Below, in pieces: positions 27,401 to 35,710 of a stretch of 64,000 bases of DNA. The position numbers were made by a program, and so were the translations under genes. Each line of letters begins with the position of its first letter. Within the stretch, counting starts at the first letter, position 1. The notes beneath the pieces are model-generated. The model was not told the origin of the DNA. It searched no databases and saw only the letters and a list, made by a program, of their open reading frames with translations. The DNA comes from CAZNOG01 sp964574635 (GTDB lineage: Bacteria > Bacteroidota > Bacteroidia > Flavobacteriales_D > Cryomorphaceae), in contig CAZNOG010000009.1 in the NCBI GenBank assembly GCA_964574635.1, forward strand, positions 77,020 to 141,019, in the 5' to 3' direction.

Positions 27401-30400
27401 GCCGGCACCTACACCGCAACCGTAGTAGACGGCAGCGGATGCACGGCCCAACTCACCGTGACCATTACCGAGCCGACCGACCCCTTGGGAGGCAACATCG
27501 TATCGATTTCCCACGTGGGCTGTTTCGGTGACGATTCCGGATCGGCGACCGTCGAGGGTACGGGAGGTTCCGGATCGTACTCCTACTCTTGGGACGACCC
27601 CAATAACCAACAAACTTCCACGGCCACGGGATTGGCCCCGGGGATTTACAACGTGACCATCACAGACAACAACGGCTGTTCGACGCCGGTGGTGCTGCAA
27701 GTGGAAATCGAGGGACCGACGGATGCGTTGGAACTCACCTTGACTCCTTCTGTATTCGGCGGGGGACACAACGTGGCTTGCGCCACCGACAGCACCGCCA
27801 CCATCGATTTGGAGATCACCGGCGGAACGGCGCCCTACGACATCCTCTGGGATTTGCCGGGCTTGGAAACTTCCACCGATGAAGACTTGAGCGACTTGCC
27901 CCCCGGCTTGTACTCCGTGACGGTGACCGACGCCAACGGTTGCGAGGCCACGGAAACCATCGAGCTGACGGCTCCCACGCCCATCTCCATCACTTTTGAA
28001 ATGACGCCCAGCCTTTGCTTCGGATTGCCGCAAGGAAGCTTGTCCATCGAAATTTTCGGGGGCATCGAGCCATACGACGTGCTGTGGAACGGTCCCAACG
28101 GATTCACCTCGACGGACCTCGAACTCGAGGATATCGAAGGGGGGATTTACAACCTGACCATCACGGACGCCAACGGGTGTGAATACCTCGACGCGGTGAC
28201 GGTAACCCAACCGGACGACCTCGTGATCACCGTCGACAGCATTTCGGATTACAACGGGTTCAACACGACGTGCTACAACAGCCACGACGGGGCGGTATTC
28301 ATCACCCCGTCGGGTGGAACCCCGCCTTACAGCCACCAGTGGAATTCCCCCGGGAACCCCAACTTTTCCAACCAGGAAGACGTGATCAACCTCGGTCCCG
28401 GCACCTATGAAACGGTGTTGATCGACCAGAACGGCTGCGTGCAAAACGAGTTCATCGACATTGTCGCGCCCGACACCATCGGCGTGGACTTCACGGCGAG
28501 CATCTACCCCAACGGATTCAACATCAGCTGCAAGGGCGCCAACGACGGCTCCCTCGACGCATCGGGTACCGGTGGAACCCCACCCTACACATACATTTGG
28601 GCGGGACCGCCCGGATTCGGACCGGTTTTCGGCAATCCCATCACCGACCTCGGCCCGGGAGAGTACAGCGTAGTGGTCATGGACGCCAACAACTGCGTGT
28701 TCTCGGCCACCACCACTCTGACCGAACCGCCGGGATTCACCATGAATCTGATCGCAGAGACTTACAACGGAAGTCACATTTCCTGCCCCGGCGAGAGCGA
28801 CGGAGCGATCAACCTCATCCTGAGCGGAAACGCGGGGCCGTACGACATCTCGTGGACGGGTCCCGACGGGTTTACTTCCACGGATGAAGACCTTTTCGAC
28901 CTGCCCGCGGGCGAGTACTGCGTGACGGTGATTGACGCCAACGACTGCGAACAGACCGCGTGCATCCTGTTGGAAGACCCTGAACCCTTGGCCATTTCGC
29001 TGAGCGGCATCGATGAGACCTGCGCCGGCGACGAAGACGGAAGCATCGACGCGACGGTGACCGGTGGATCCGGCGCCTACACCTACGAGTGGACGGGTGA
29101 GAACAACTTCACCGCGACCACGGAAGACCTCACCGGCTTGTCCGCCGGCACGTACTGTCTGATCGTGACCGACGCCAACGGATGCAAAAAGCGTACGTGC
29201 ATCACCATCAACTCCTTGGTGGGTCCGGAAATCGTGTTGGAAAACAGCACCGACGCCTTGTGCTTCATGGACAATTCGGCGACCATCGACATTACCGTGA
29301 ACACCGCGGAGCCGAGCTACACCGTGTCTTGGACCGGGCCTTACGGTTTCGTTTCGACGGATGAAGACCTCACCGGCCTTTTCGCCGGCACGTATTGCGT
29401 CACGGTCGACGACGGCAGCGGCTGCGTGGCCCAACAGTGTTTCACCGTGGGTGAGGCACCCGAACTTTCGGGCGCGGGCGTCCGCACGTCGTACAACGGA
29501 TTCCACATCGACTGCCACGGCAACGACAACGGGGGGATTTGGGCGACCGGCATCGGTGGAACACCACCTTATACTTACTCTTGGATCGGACCCGACGGAT
29601 TCACGTCCACCGATTCCCTGCTCCTCGACTTGGCTCCGGGCATCTACTGCGGAACCGTGACGGATTCCCACGGATGTACGTACACTCAGTGCACGCAAAT
29701 CCTCGAGCCGCCGGTGTTGGAAATGGATCCCGACGTGGTTCTGCCAGAATGCGGATCGACCGGTGAAACGGCCTCGGTGACGCTGAACGTGAGCGGCGGA
29801 GTACCGCCCTATACCTACAACTGGTCTACCGGCGACCAAACCGAATCCGTGGAACTCGACTATGGCACGCACACCGTGATCGTCTCCGACGCCAACGGGT
29901 GCGAGATGACCGAGGTCTTCGAAATCGATTTTTCCGAGTCATTGGTGGTAGGTCTGGAATCCCCTCTGCTGAGCGGCGGGGTGCACATCGCTTGCCACGG
30001 CGGAACCACGGGTGAAATCACCCTGACGGTGTACCAATCGAACGGCAACACGACCTACTCGTGGACGGGCCCCAACGGGTTCGTCTCCACCGACAAGGAT
30101 TTGAGCGGTTTGGTCGCAGGCCAGTACTGCGTGACGGTGACCGACGAATCGGATTGCGAGGTGGTGGAATGCATCACGCTCACCGAGCCGGAAGTCTTGG
30201 AAATCGAAGTGGCGGTGACCGACGCCTTGTGCGACGGCTCCGCGACGGGCAGCCTCAGCGCCTCGACGGAAGGCGGCATGGGCAGCATCACCTATTCGTG
30301 GACGGGCCCCAACGGGTACACGGCCACAGGTGCGGAGATCGACGGTTTGGAAGCGGGCACGTACTGCGTTACCGCGACCGACGTGAACGGATGCAGCGTA

Positions 30401-32686
30401 ACGACGTGCGAGGACGTGGAAGCTCCCCAGGCGCTGTCGGTGACTTTGGATTCTCCCTTGGGACCGGACGGGTACCACATCGAATGTTTCGGTGACGACA
30501 GCGGTGAGATCACCGCCGAAATCACGGGAGGAACGAGCCCTTACACTTATTCTTGGACCGGACCCAACGGGTTCGAGTCCACAGCGGAAGACCTCAGCGA
30601 CCTGATCGCCGGGGAGTACTGCCTGACGGCCACCGACGCCAACGGATGTGAAAGCACGGTGTGCATAACGCTGACGGAAGCCCCGGGCATGGACATCACT
30701 CTGACGCCCTTCCTCCACCCCAACGGATTCCACGTGACTTGCAACGCCGATTGCGACGGAAGCATCGAGGGTGAAATCCTCGGAGGCGCCGAACCCCTCG
30801 TGATCGAGTGGGAAGGACCGGGAGGATTCACTTCCGATCAATTGGACATCTCGGGCTTGTGCGCGGGCGTGTATGTGCTGACGGTGACCGACGCCGACGG
30901 GTGTTCGCAGTCGACTTCGGTGACGCTGGAAGCCCCCGCGGCCATCGCCATCGACCTGAGCAGTCCGCAGTTTAACGGCGGCCACGAAGTGGGATGTTTC
31001 GGCGATTCATCCGGATCGATCGACACGGAGGTGAGCGGCGGCACGGGAAGTTACACGTACAGCTGGACGGGACCGGACGGGTTCACTTCCTCGGACGTGG
31101 ATTTGGACAACCTGCCCGCGGGAACCTACACTCTGGAGATTGAAGACAGCGACGGATGCACGGCTACGGCCACCATCGAGTTGCATCAACCCGACGCGCC
31201 TCTGACGGCGGAAGCCACGAGTCCGACGCACCCCTCGGGCGACCACATAAGCTGCCACGGTGCGAACGACGGAAGCATAGAAGTGGAACCTGCCGGCGGC
31301 ACACCTCCGTACGCGTACAATTGGAACGGACCGAACGGATTCACCTCCGACAGTCAAAACCCACAAAACCTCTCACCCGGCGAATACACCTTGGTAATCG
31401 AAGACGCGAACAGTTGCGTGACCACTGTGGTGGTGACCTTGACCGAACCCGACGCCCCCTTGTCGGCGACCTTGACCGCCGAGGAAATTCTCTGCGCGGG
31501 CGACGAAAACGGTGCCTTGGAAGTGGAGGGATCGGGAGGCAGCGGAGCGCTGACCATCTCTTGGATCGGGCCGGACGCGTTCTCGTCCACCGAATTCTCC
31601 ATCGACGGTTTGGCACCGGGAACGTACACCTACCTGCTGGAAGACATCAACGGCTGTAGCTTGGGAGGATCGTACACTCTGGAAGCCCCCGCGCCCATCG
31701 CGATCACCGGCACCACGGTGCCTTCGGGATGCGAGGACTCCATCGGACAGGTGGACGTGACCATTCAGGGCGGCACCCCACCGTACGAAGTGTTGTGGGA
31801 CAACGGAGCCACGTCGACCGACTTGACCAACGTGCCCGCGGGCGAATACAACATCAACGTGACCGATGCCAACGGCTGCATGGCCACGGCCACCTTCGAG
31901 GTGGAATCGATCAACGACTTGGAGATTGACTTCGCGGGCGAGGAGCCGGGTTGCTACGGCGAATCCAGCGGCGCCCTCGAGGCGATCGTGACCGGAGGGC
32001 AAGAGCCCATGGAGTACTCGTGGACGGGTCCGAACGGATTCACCGCCACGGGAGCGGAATTGGAAGGCATACCCGCCGGGGAATACACGGTGACGGCCAC
32101 CGCGGCCAACGGCTGTGACATCACGGGCACCTACGTGTTGGATCAACCCGACTCCCTGTACATTTCGGAATTGTTCAGCCCATTGCACGGCAACGGTCAC
32201 CACGTGTCGACCTTCCAGGGCAACGACGGAATCATCTTCGAGCCGGAAATCACCGGAGGTACTCAGCCGTACACCTTGTTCTACGAAGCCGACAACGGCT
32301 ACACCTCGACCGGTTTCGGAGACAAAGGCGGGTTGGAAGCCGGCTATTACACGGTGGTGGTTTTGGACGCCCACCTGTGTGAAGACACGGCGCGCATCAG
32401 GTTGACCGAGCCTGTGCCCATCGAATTGCCCAACGGGATTTCGCCCAACGGCGACGGGTTCAACGACTACCTGCACGTGCGGGGCTTGGAAGGCTTCCCG
32501 GTGAACCACTTGATGGTGTTCAACCGGTGGGGCAACAAGGTATACGAGGAAAAGAACTACCGCAATTCCAATCCTTGGTACGGCACCAACGAAGACGGCG
32601 ACGAGATCCCGGAGGGGACGTACTTCGTCATCGTGGAGTTGGAAGGACACGACACTTTGAAAGGATACTTGGAGGTAAGACGCTAA
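24410..32686 (+). CDS. Giant SprB-repeat adhesin with choice-of-anchor L domain and type B C-terminal domain
   Basis: A 2758-residue cell-surface protein of the gliding/adhesion type. Signal peptide to about residue 33 (GAGTASAQ). Residues ~35-265 match the choice-of-anchor L domain (QKGVILSTGNIN, FASEEYDEYVGTPFNDIFAFFISGPG). Then a Calx-beta-like segment (~270-390, IDDGLAEGEEYIDFYLG), a PKD-like domain (~395-475), and roughly 25 SprB repeats of ~75-90 residues, each with GG(T)xPYxYxW, a GLxAGxYxVTVTDxNGC block and often FTSTDEDL. It ends with the gliding-motility C-terminal domain (PNGISPNGDGFNDYL ... YFVIVELEG), which directs it to type IX secretion. In Flavobacterium johnsoniae SprB moves along the cell surface during gliding; that is family knowledge. 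Codon and G+C use match the neighbours. Confidence 0.93.
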   Translation: MIYLSFYASKIQRALRCALAVVITLVGAGTASAQIGLTYGESVEDLAARIAGDGVQILNPVITCHDSAYGSFDIPAELNFPVQKGVILSTGNINSLIGPNNTEAHTTAWNTPGDPQITLLGGQTSFDACALEFDVVPAGDTLRFNFTFASEEYDEYVGTPFNDIFAFFISGPGIVGDPGMNGMENIAVIPNTNTPVGISTVNNGNPDIGFPAQNNEYFVENPPSMTAPFQFDGWTKGLYAEKIVQPCDTFRLKLVIADVADNEWDSSVLIEGIESNTVTLASATLEGLQSVIEGCNPGTVTFTRSPVTDQPLQVSFFVQGTAQNGVDFDQIGDDPDPEVPKFITIPANEASVTIDVIAIDDGLAEGEEYIDFYLGNPLCPGTVSDSLRVVILDELEVAVNPPLSFVCLGDDITFSVTGDDAATYSWSPTDYLDDPNIKEPTATPLADITYTVTATAGACSNTATVEVQVSDVTLTADVTDVLCEGETTGAIDLHLSGGQSPYDVEWTGPNGFTSDQEDISDLEPGTYNVLVSDRDGCTATLSVEVGEVAAMELELTSPTFPGGDNISCFGLSDGQATVEVLSGGTAPFTYLWDDASSTTDATVTGLPAGTYTVTVTDANGCEMSADITLTAPDAVTAVLTDRTNILCHGGSEGSAIISPQGGNGPYSITWNTVPPQFGTEITGLSAGFYTASITDVNGCQGTFEVEIEQPANPLGGTVSVVNPTCSGDEDATATAFITGGTPPYSYEWSAQPGVDTDHITGLATGNYQLTVTDANGCTFSIPFNVNAPLPLGIDIVDEIHPGCHGAEDGFLSVEAHGGTGPYTYTWNTTPATDGPILSGLGAGSYTVTVEDANGCVESLTIDLIEPAELTLSVVNLTEPDCHGDTDGSIEVEADGGTAPYTYSWNTTPPTAGETLSGVGAGTYTVTVTDDAGCTAQLDVVVEEPEALEITVASIQHVLCAGESNGEVTLEIEGGIEPYDVTWDDPAAQTGLTATNLAAGTYTATVVDGSGCTAQLTVTITEPTDPLGGNIVSISHVGCFGDDSGSATVEGTGGSGSYSYSWDDPNNQQTSTATGLAPGIYNVTITDNNGCSTPVVLQVEIEGPTDALELTLTPSVFGGGHNVACATDSTATIDLEITGGTAPYDILWDLPGLETSTDEDLSDLPPGLYSVTVTDANGCEATETIELTAPTPISITFEMTPSLCFGLPQGSLSIEIFGGIEPYDVLWNGPNGFTSTDLELEDIEGGIYNLTITDANGCEYLDAVTVTQPDDLVITVDSISDYNGFNTTCYNSHDGAVFITPSGGTPPYSHQWNSPGNPNFSNQEDVINLGPGTYETVLIDQNGCVQNEFIDIVAPDTIGVDFTASIYPNGFNISCKGANDGSLDASGTGGTPPYTYIWAGPPGFGPVFGNPITDLGPGEYSVVVMDANNCVFSATTTLTEPPGFTMNLIAETYNGSHISCPGESDGAINLILSGNAGPYDISWTGPDGFTSTDEDLFDLPAGEYCVTVIDANDCEQTACILLEDPEPLAISLSGIDETCAGDEDGSIDATVTGGSGAYTYEWTGENNFTATTEDLTGLSAGTYCLIVTDANGCKKRTCITINSLVGPEIVLENSTDALCFMDNSATIDITVNTAEPSYTVSWTGPYGFVSTDEDLTGLFAGTYCVTVDDGSGCVAQQCFTVGEAPELSGAGVRTSYNGFHIDCHGNDNGGIWATGIGGTPPYTYSWIGPDGFTSTDSLLLDLAPGIYCGTVTDSHGCTYTQCTQILEPPVLEMDPDVVLPECGSTGETASVTLNVSGGVPPYTYNWSTGDQTESVELDYGTHTVIVSDANGCEMTEVFEIDFSESLVVGLESPLLSGGVHIACHGGTTGEITLTVYQSNGNTTYSWTGPNGFVSTDKDLSGLVAGQYCVTVTDESDCEVVECITLTEPEVLEIEVAVTDALCDGSATGSLSASTEGGMGSITYSWTGPNGYTATGAEIDGLEAGTYCVTATDVNGCSVTTCEDVEAPQALSVTLDSPLGPDGYHIECFGDDSGEITAEITGGTSPYTYSWTGPNGFESTAEDLSDLIAGEYCLTATDANGCESTVCITLTEAPGMDITLTPFLHPNGFHVTCNADCDGSIEGEILGGAEPLVIEWEGPGGFTSDQLDISGLCAGVYVLTVTDADGCSQSTSVTLEAPAAIAIDLSSPQFNGGHEVGCFGDSSGSIDTEVSGGTGSYTYSWTGPDGFTSSDVDLDNLPAGTYTLEIEDSDGCTATATIELHQPDAPLTAEATSPTHPSGDHISCHGANDGSIEVEPAGGTPPYAYNWNGPNGFTSDSQNPQNLSPGEYTLVIEDANSCVTTVVVTLTEPDAPLSATLTAEEILCAGDENGALEVEGSGGSGALTISWIGPDAFSSTEFSIDGLAPGTYTYLLEDINGCSLGGSYTLEAPAPIAITGTTVPSGCEDSIGQVDVTIQGGTPPYEVLWDNGATSTDLTNVPAGEYNINVTDANGCMATATFEVESINDLEIDFAGEEPGCYGESSGALEAIVTGGQEPMEYSWTGPNGFTATGAELEGIPAGEYTVTATAANGCDITGTYVLDQPDSLYISELFSPLHGNGHHVSTFQGNDGIIFEPEITGGTQPYTLFYEADNGYTSTGFGDKGGLEAGYYTVVVLDAHLCEDTARIRLTEPVPIELPNGISPNGDGFNDYLHVRGLEGFPVNHLMVFNRWGNKVYEEKNYRNSNPWYGTNEDGDEIPEGTYFVIVELEGHDTLKGYLEVRR

Positions 32687-32698
32687 TCACAAACGGAT

Positions 32699-33637
32699 AT
32701 GCAAAGAATTTTAACGACCCTTAGCGCCCTGATCGCCATCCTGGCATCGACAGGTTTGAGCGCCCAACAGGAAATGCTGGTGAGCCAATACATGTTCAAC
32801 GGCTTGTTCATCAACCCCGCCTACGCCGGCAGCCACTCCTTCGCGGAGGCCACCGGGCTGTACCGCACGCAGTGGACGGGCTTCGACGGTGCGCCGACCA
32901 CCCAGACGTTCGGTGTGGAGGGGCCCATCGCCTCCGACATGATGGGGCTCGGGCTGACCTTCATCAACGACAAGATCGGCGACACCCGGCAAACCGAGGT
33001 GTTCGCGAACTGGAGCTACCACTTGTTCATGGACCCGGAAGGGAAGATGAAGTTGAGTTTCGGTATCCGCGCCGGTTTCGCAGATTATTCCTCGAAGTTG
33101 AGCGACACGTACGTGTTCGACGAGGGCGACCCCGTGTTCATGGAGGACGTGGGCAACGCCTTCGTGCCGAAGTTCGGCGCGGGCCTGTACCTGTACACCT
33201 CGAAGTGGTACGCCGGGGTGAGCGTCCCGACGATCTTCGCCGGGGACGAGAAGGTGAGGTTCAACATCAACGACGTGGGCGATCGGTACTTCGAGCCCCA
33301 CTCCTACCTGACGGCGGGATACGTATTCGACCTGAACCCCAACCTCCGGCTGAAGCCCTCCTTTTTGGTGCGGTACCTGGCCGGGGCGCCGGTGCAGGCC
33401 GACCTGAACTGCAACTTGCTGATAAAAAACACTTTTTGGATCGGAGCGTCCTACCGAACGGGCGACGCGGTGATCGGGTTGCTGGAATACAACATCGGAG
33501 ATGATTTCCGGGTGGGCTACGCCTACGATTTCACCACCACCGACATCGGGAACCACAGCAACGGGTCGCACGAGTTCATGTTGAGTTACAAATTCGCCAA
33601 AGACCCTATCCGAACCAAATCCCCACGCTATTTCTAA
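32699..33637 (+). CDS. sprF: SprF/PorP-family T9SS outer-membrane protein
   Basis: A 312-residue outer-membrane barrel that, in Flavobacterium, is needed to bring SprB to the surface. Signal peptide ends SAQQ; the conserved start of the mature protein is SQYMFNGLFINPAYAGSH, followed by the LYRTQWTGFDGAPTTQ block, and FGIRAGFADY; the remainder is alternating strands, with the last strand FMLSYKF. It begins 12 bp after the adhesin gene, the order known for sprB-sprF. This supports the type B client assignment of the preceding gene. Confidence 0.93.
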   Translation: MQRILTTLSALIAILASTGLSAQQEMLVSQYMFNGLFINPAYAGSHSFAEATGLYRTQWTGFDGAPTTQTFGVEGPIASDMMGLGLTFINDKIGDTRQTEVFANWSYHLFMDPEGKMKLSFGIRAGFADYSSKLSDTYVFDEGDPVFMEDVGNAFVPKFGAGLYLYTSKWYAGVSVPTIFAGDEKVRFNINDVGDRYFEPHSYLTAGYVFDLNPNLRLKPSFLVRYLAGAPVQADLNCNLLIKNTFWIGASYRTGDAVIGLLEYNIGDDFRVGYAYDFTTTDIGNHSNGSHEFMLSYKFAKDPIRTKSPRYF

Positions 33638-33642
33638 GACCA

Positions 33643-35592
33643 ATGAGACACAGAAATCCTCTTCTTTCCGTCGCATTCATTTTGCTTTTGATCGTCACCA
33701 CCGGGTGCAGCAACGCACTGATCAAGTCCGGCGACCGCGAGATGGAAAACCTGAGCTACTCCAAGGCCATCCGCAAGTACGAAAAGGCACTGCGGGGGCA
33801 GCCCGACAACCCCGAGCTCAAGCTGAAGCTCGCCAACGCCCACCGCATCCTCAACGACGCCCCGGCGGCGGAGAAGTACTACACCGAGGTGGCCGACACC
33901 ATCGAGCTCCCCATGCAGGAGAAGTTGCACTACGCGCAAGTGCTCATGAAAAACGACAAGTACGACTTGGCCATTCCCTATTTGGAAGAGTATTTGAACG
34001 CCCACCCCGACGACGAATTGGCGAAAGACCTCTTGTTGTCGACGCGTCGCGCGCCCGAGATGAAGGAAGACACCATGGCGTACGAGCTGAAGCCCCTGCC
34101 CCTGGACTTCCTGGTGTCGATGTTTTCGCCGGCGGCTTACGGCAACGGATTCGTGTTTCCCGCGGAGACGGAGATCGTACGCGCCGCTTCGACCAACCCC
34201 TGGACGGGGTATTCGTTTTTGGACCTCTACTACATAGACCGGGACAATCAGGGGCACTGGAACATCCCCCGGGATTTTTCCACCGTGCTGAACGGGCCCT
34301 TCCACGACGGTCCGGCGACCTTCAACAGCGACCAGACGGAAATCATCTACACGCGCAGCACCATGCGCACGGAAAAGAAAAGGCTGGTGAACGAGGAAAA
34401 CGAAAACCAATTTTCCCTCTACCGCAGCGTAAAGATTGACGGGGAGTGGCAAGAGCCCACGCAGCTGCCGTTCAACAGCATCCACTACAGCGTAGGGCAC
34501 CCCGCCTTGAGTCCCGACGACCAGGTGCTGTACTTCTCCAGCGACATGCCGGGGGGATTCGGGGGCAGCGACTTGTACAAGTCGGTGCGCCAAGGCGACG
34601 GATGGTCGGAACCCATCAATCTGGGAAGCACCATCAACACGCCGGGCAACGAGGTTTTTCCCTACGTCTCGCCTTCGGGCAAACTCTATTTCTCCAGCGA
34701 GGGTCACATCACCTTCGGTGGGTTGGACGTGTTCGTATCGGAATTGCAGGGCGATTTGTGGACCACCCCGCAGAACTTGGCCTACCCCTTAAACTCCAGC
34801 CGGGACGATTTCGGCATTTGGATCGACGAGGGTGACACGACGGGATTGGTGTCGTCGGACCGCTCGGGGGTAGACATGATTTACACCTTCGCCAAGATCA
34901 ACCCAATCTTCGTGCTGCACGGCATGGCGAAGCTGAAGGCCAACCAATTGCCCATCGAAGACGTGCACATCACTTTGATCAACTTCACCGACGGAGACAC
35001 GGCGTACGTGCGCACCGGCGAGGACGGGAAGTTCACGTTCCACCTGTTGCCAAACAAGAAATACAAAGTCATCGGCGAGAAGGAAGGGTATTTCACGCTG
35101 TCGGAAGAATTCTCCACCGGCCAGGCAGGTTTGGAGAAGGACATCGACTTCTCCTTTGAGATCGACGAGATCGTGGAGAGCGAAAGCGGCACGGGCAGCG
35201 GCAAGAGCGGTGACGGCACGGGGATCGCCGCCAAGGTGTACGACATCGGCGAGATCTTTTACGACTTCGCCAAGGCGGACATCCGCATGAGCGAGCAGCC
35301 CGCGTTGGACAAGCTGGCGCGGTTGCTGAAAGACAATCCCGGCGTGACCATCGAGGTGCAGGCGCACTGCGACAGCCGTGGCACTCACGCGTTCAACCAA
35401 GGCCTTTCCGAGAGGCGTGCCGCTTCGGCGGTGGAGTACCTCGTGGGCAAGGGCGTGGAGCGCTCGCGATTGAAGGCGAAGGGATTCGGTGAAACGCGTC
35501 CGGTGAACGAATGCGTGGACGGCGTGGAGTGCAGCCCCGAGCAGCACCAGCAAAACCGACGCGCGGAATTCATCGTGTTGAGCGGAAAGTAA
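33643..35592 (+). CDS. OmpA-family lipoprotein with TPR and PD40/WD40-like repeats (PorE-like)
   Basis: A 649-residue envelope protein. Lipobox at TTGC (Cys22), then TPR-like helices (~25-140: YSKAIRKYEKALRGQPDNPELKLKLA), a PD40 beta-propeller (~170-415, with FSSDMPGGFGGSDLY and FSSEGHITFGGLDVF), a carboxypeptidase-regulatory-like beta-sandwich (~430-510), a Ser/Gly linker and a C-terminal OmpA peptidoglycan-binding domain (~535-649, YDFAKADIRMSEQPALDKLARLL and the NRRAEFIVL end). PorE of Porphyromonas, a T9SS component, has this layout. It follows sprF by 5 bp and is the last gene of the operon, before a strong terminator. It likely anchors the surface assembly to peptidoglycan. Confidence 0.9.
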   Translation: MRHRNPLLSVAFILLLIVTTGCSNALIKSGDREMENLSYSKAIRKYEKALRGQPDNPELKLKLANAHRILNDAPAAEKYYTEVADTIELPMQEKLHYAQVLMKNDKYDLAIPYLEEYLNAHPDDELAKDLLLSTRRAPEMKEDTMAYELKPLPLDFLVSMFSPAAYGNGFVFPAETEIVRAASTNPWTGYSFLDLYYIDRDNQGHWNIPRDFSTVLNGPFHDGPATFNSDQTEIIYTRSTMRTEKKRLVNEENENQFSLYRSVKIDGEWQEPTQLPFNSIHYSVGHPALSPDDQVLYFSSDMPGGFGGSDLYKSVRQGDGWSEPINLGSTINTPGNEVFPYVSPSGKLYFSSEGHITFGGLDVFVSELQGDLWTTPQNLAYPLNSSRDDFGIWIDEGDTTGLVSSDRSGVDMIYTFAKINPIFVLHGMAKLKANQLPIEDVHITLINFTDGDTAYVRTGEDGKFTFHLLPNKKYKVIGEKEGYFTLSEEFSTGQAGLEKDIDFSFEIDEIVESESGTGSGKSGDGTGIAAKVYDIGEIFYDFAKADIRMSEQPALDKLARLLKDNPGVTIEVQAHCDSRGTHAFNQGLSERRAASAVEYLVGKGVERSRLKAKGFGETRPVNECVDGVECSPEQHQQNRRAEFIVLSGK

Positions 35593-35621
35593 TTATTCGG
35601 GCAGTGTCCCGGGAGGAAAAT

Positions 35622-35659
35622 AAAAGCCGCGCGCCAATCGAAATCGGCGCGCGGCTTTC
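35622..35659. terminator. Bidirectional intrinsic terminator
   Basis: Arms AAAGCCGCGCGCC (from 35623) and GGCGCGCGGCTTT (to 35658) close a 10-base loop; the plus strand continues into TTTCTGTTGT and the minus strand into TTTTATTTT. It terminates the SprB/SprF/OmpA operon and probably the convergent gene ending at 35711. Confidence 0.85.
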
Positions 35660-35710
35660 TGTTGTGTGCCCACGGGCTGTTTCATCCCCGTGGCCACCGG
35701 TTTGCGGCAC

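Noticed and set aside
24422..29872. Very long open frame on the minus strand opposite the SprB-repeat gene
   Set aside because: It mirrors the codon periodicity of the repeat-rich GC-rich adhesin. Its translation is Arg/Val/Gly/His-rich with no signal or domain pattern, while the plus strand has clear domains.
27000..31900. Regular recurrence of similar ~240-bp units, possible CRISPR or tandem DNA repeat
   Set aside because: The repeats are diverged coding units (SprB domains) with conserved protein phrases such as VTDANGC, not direct repeats with unique spacers.
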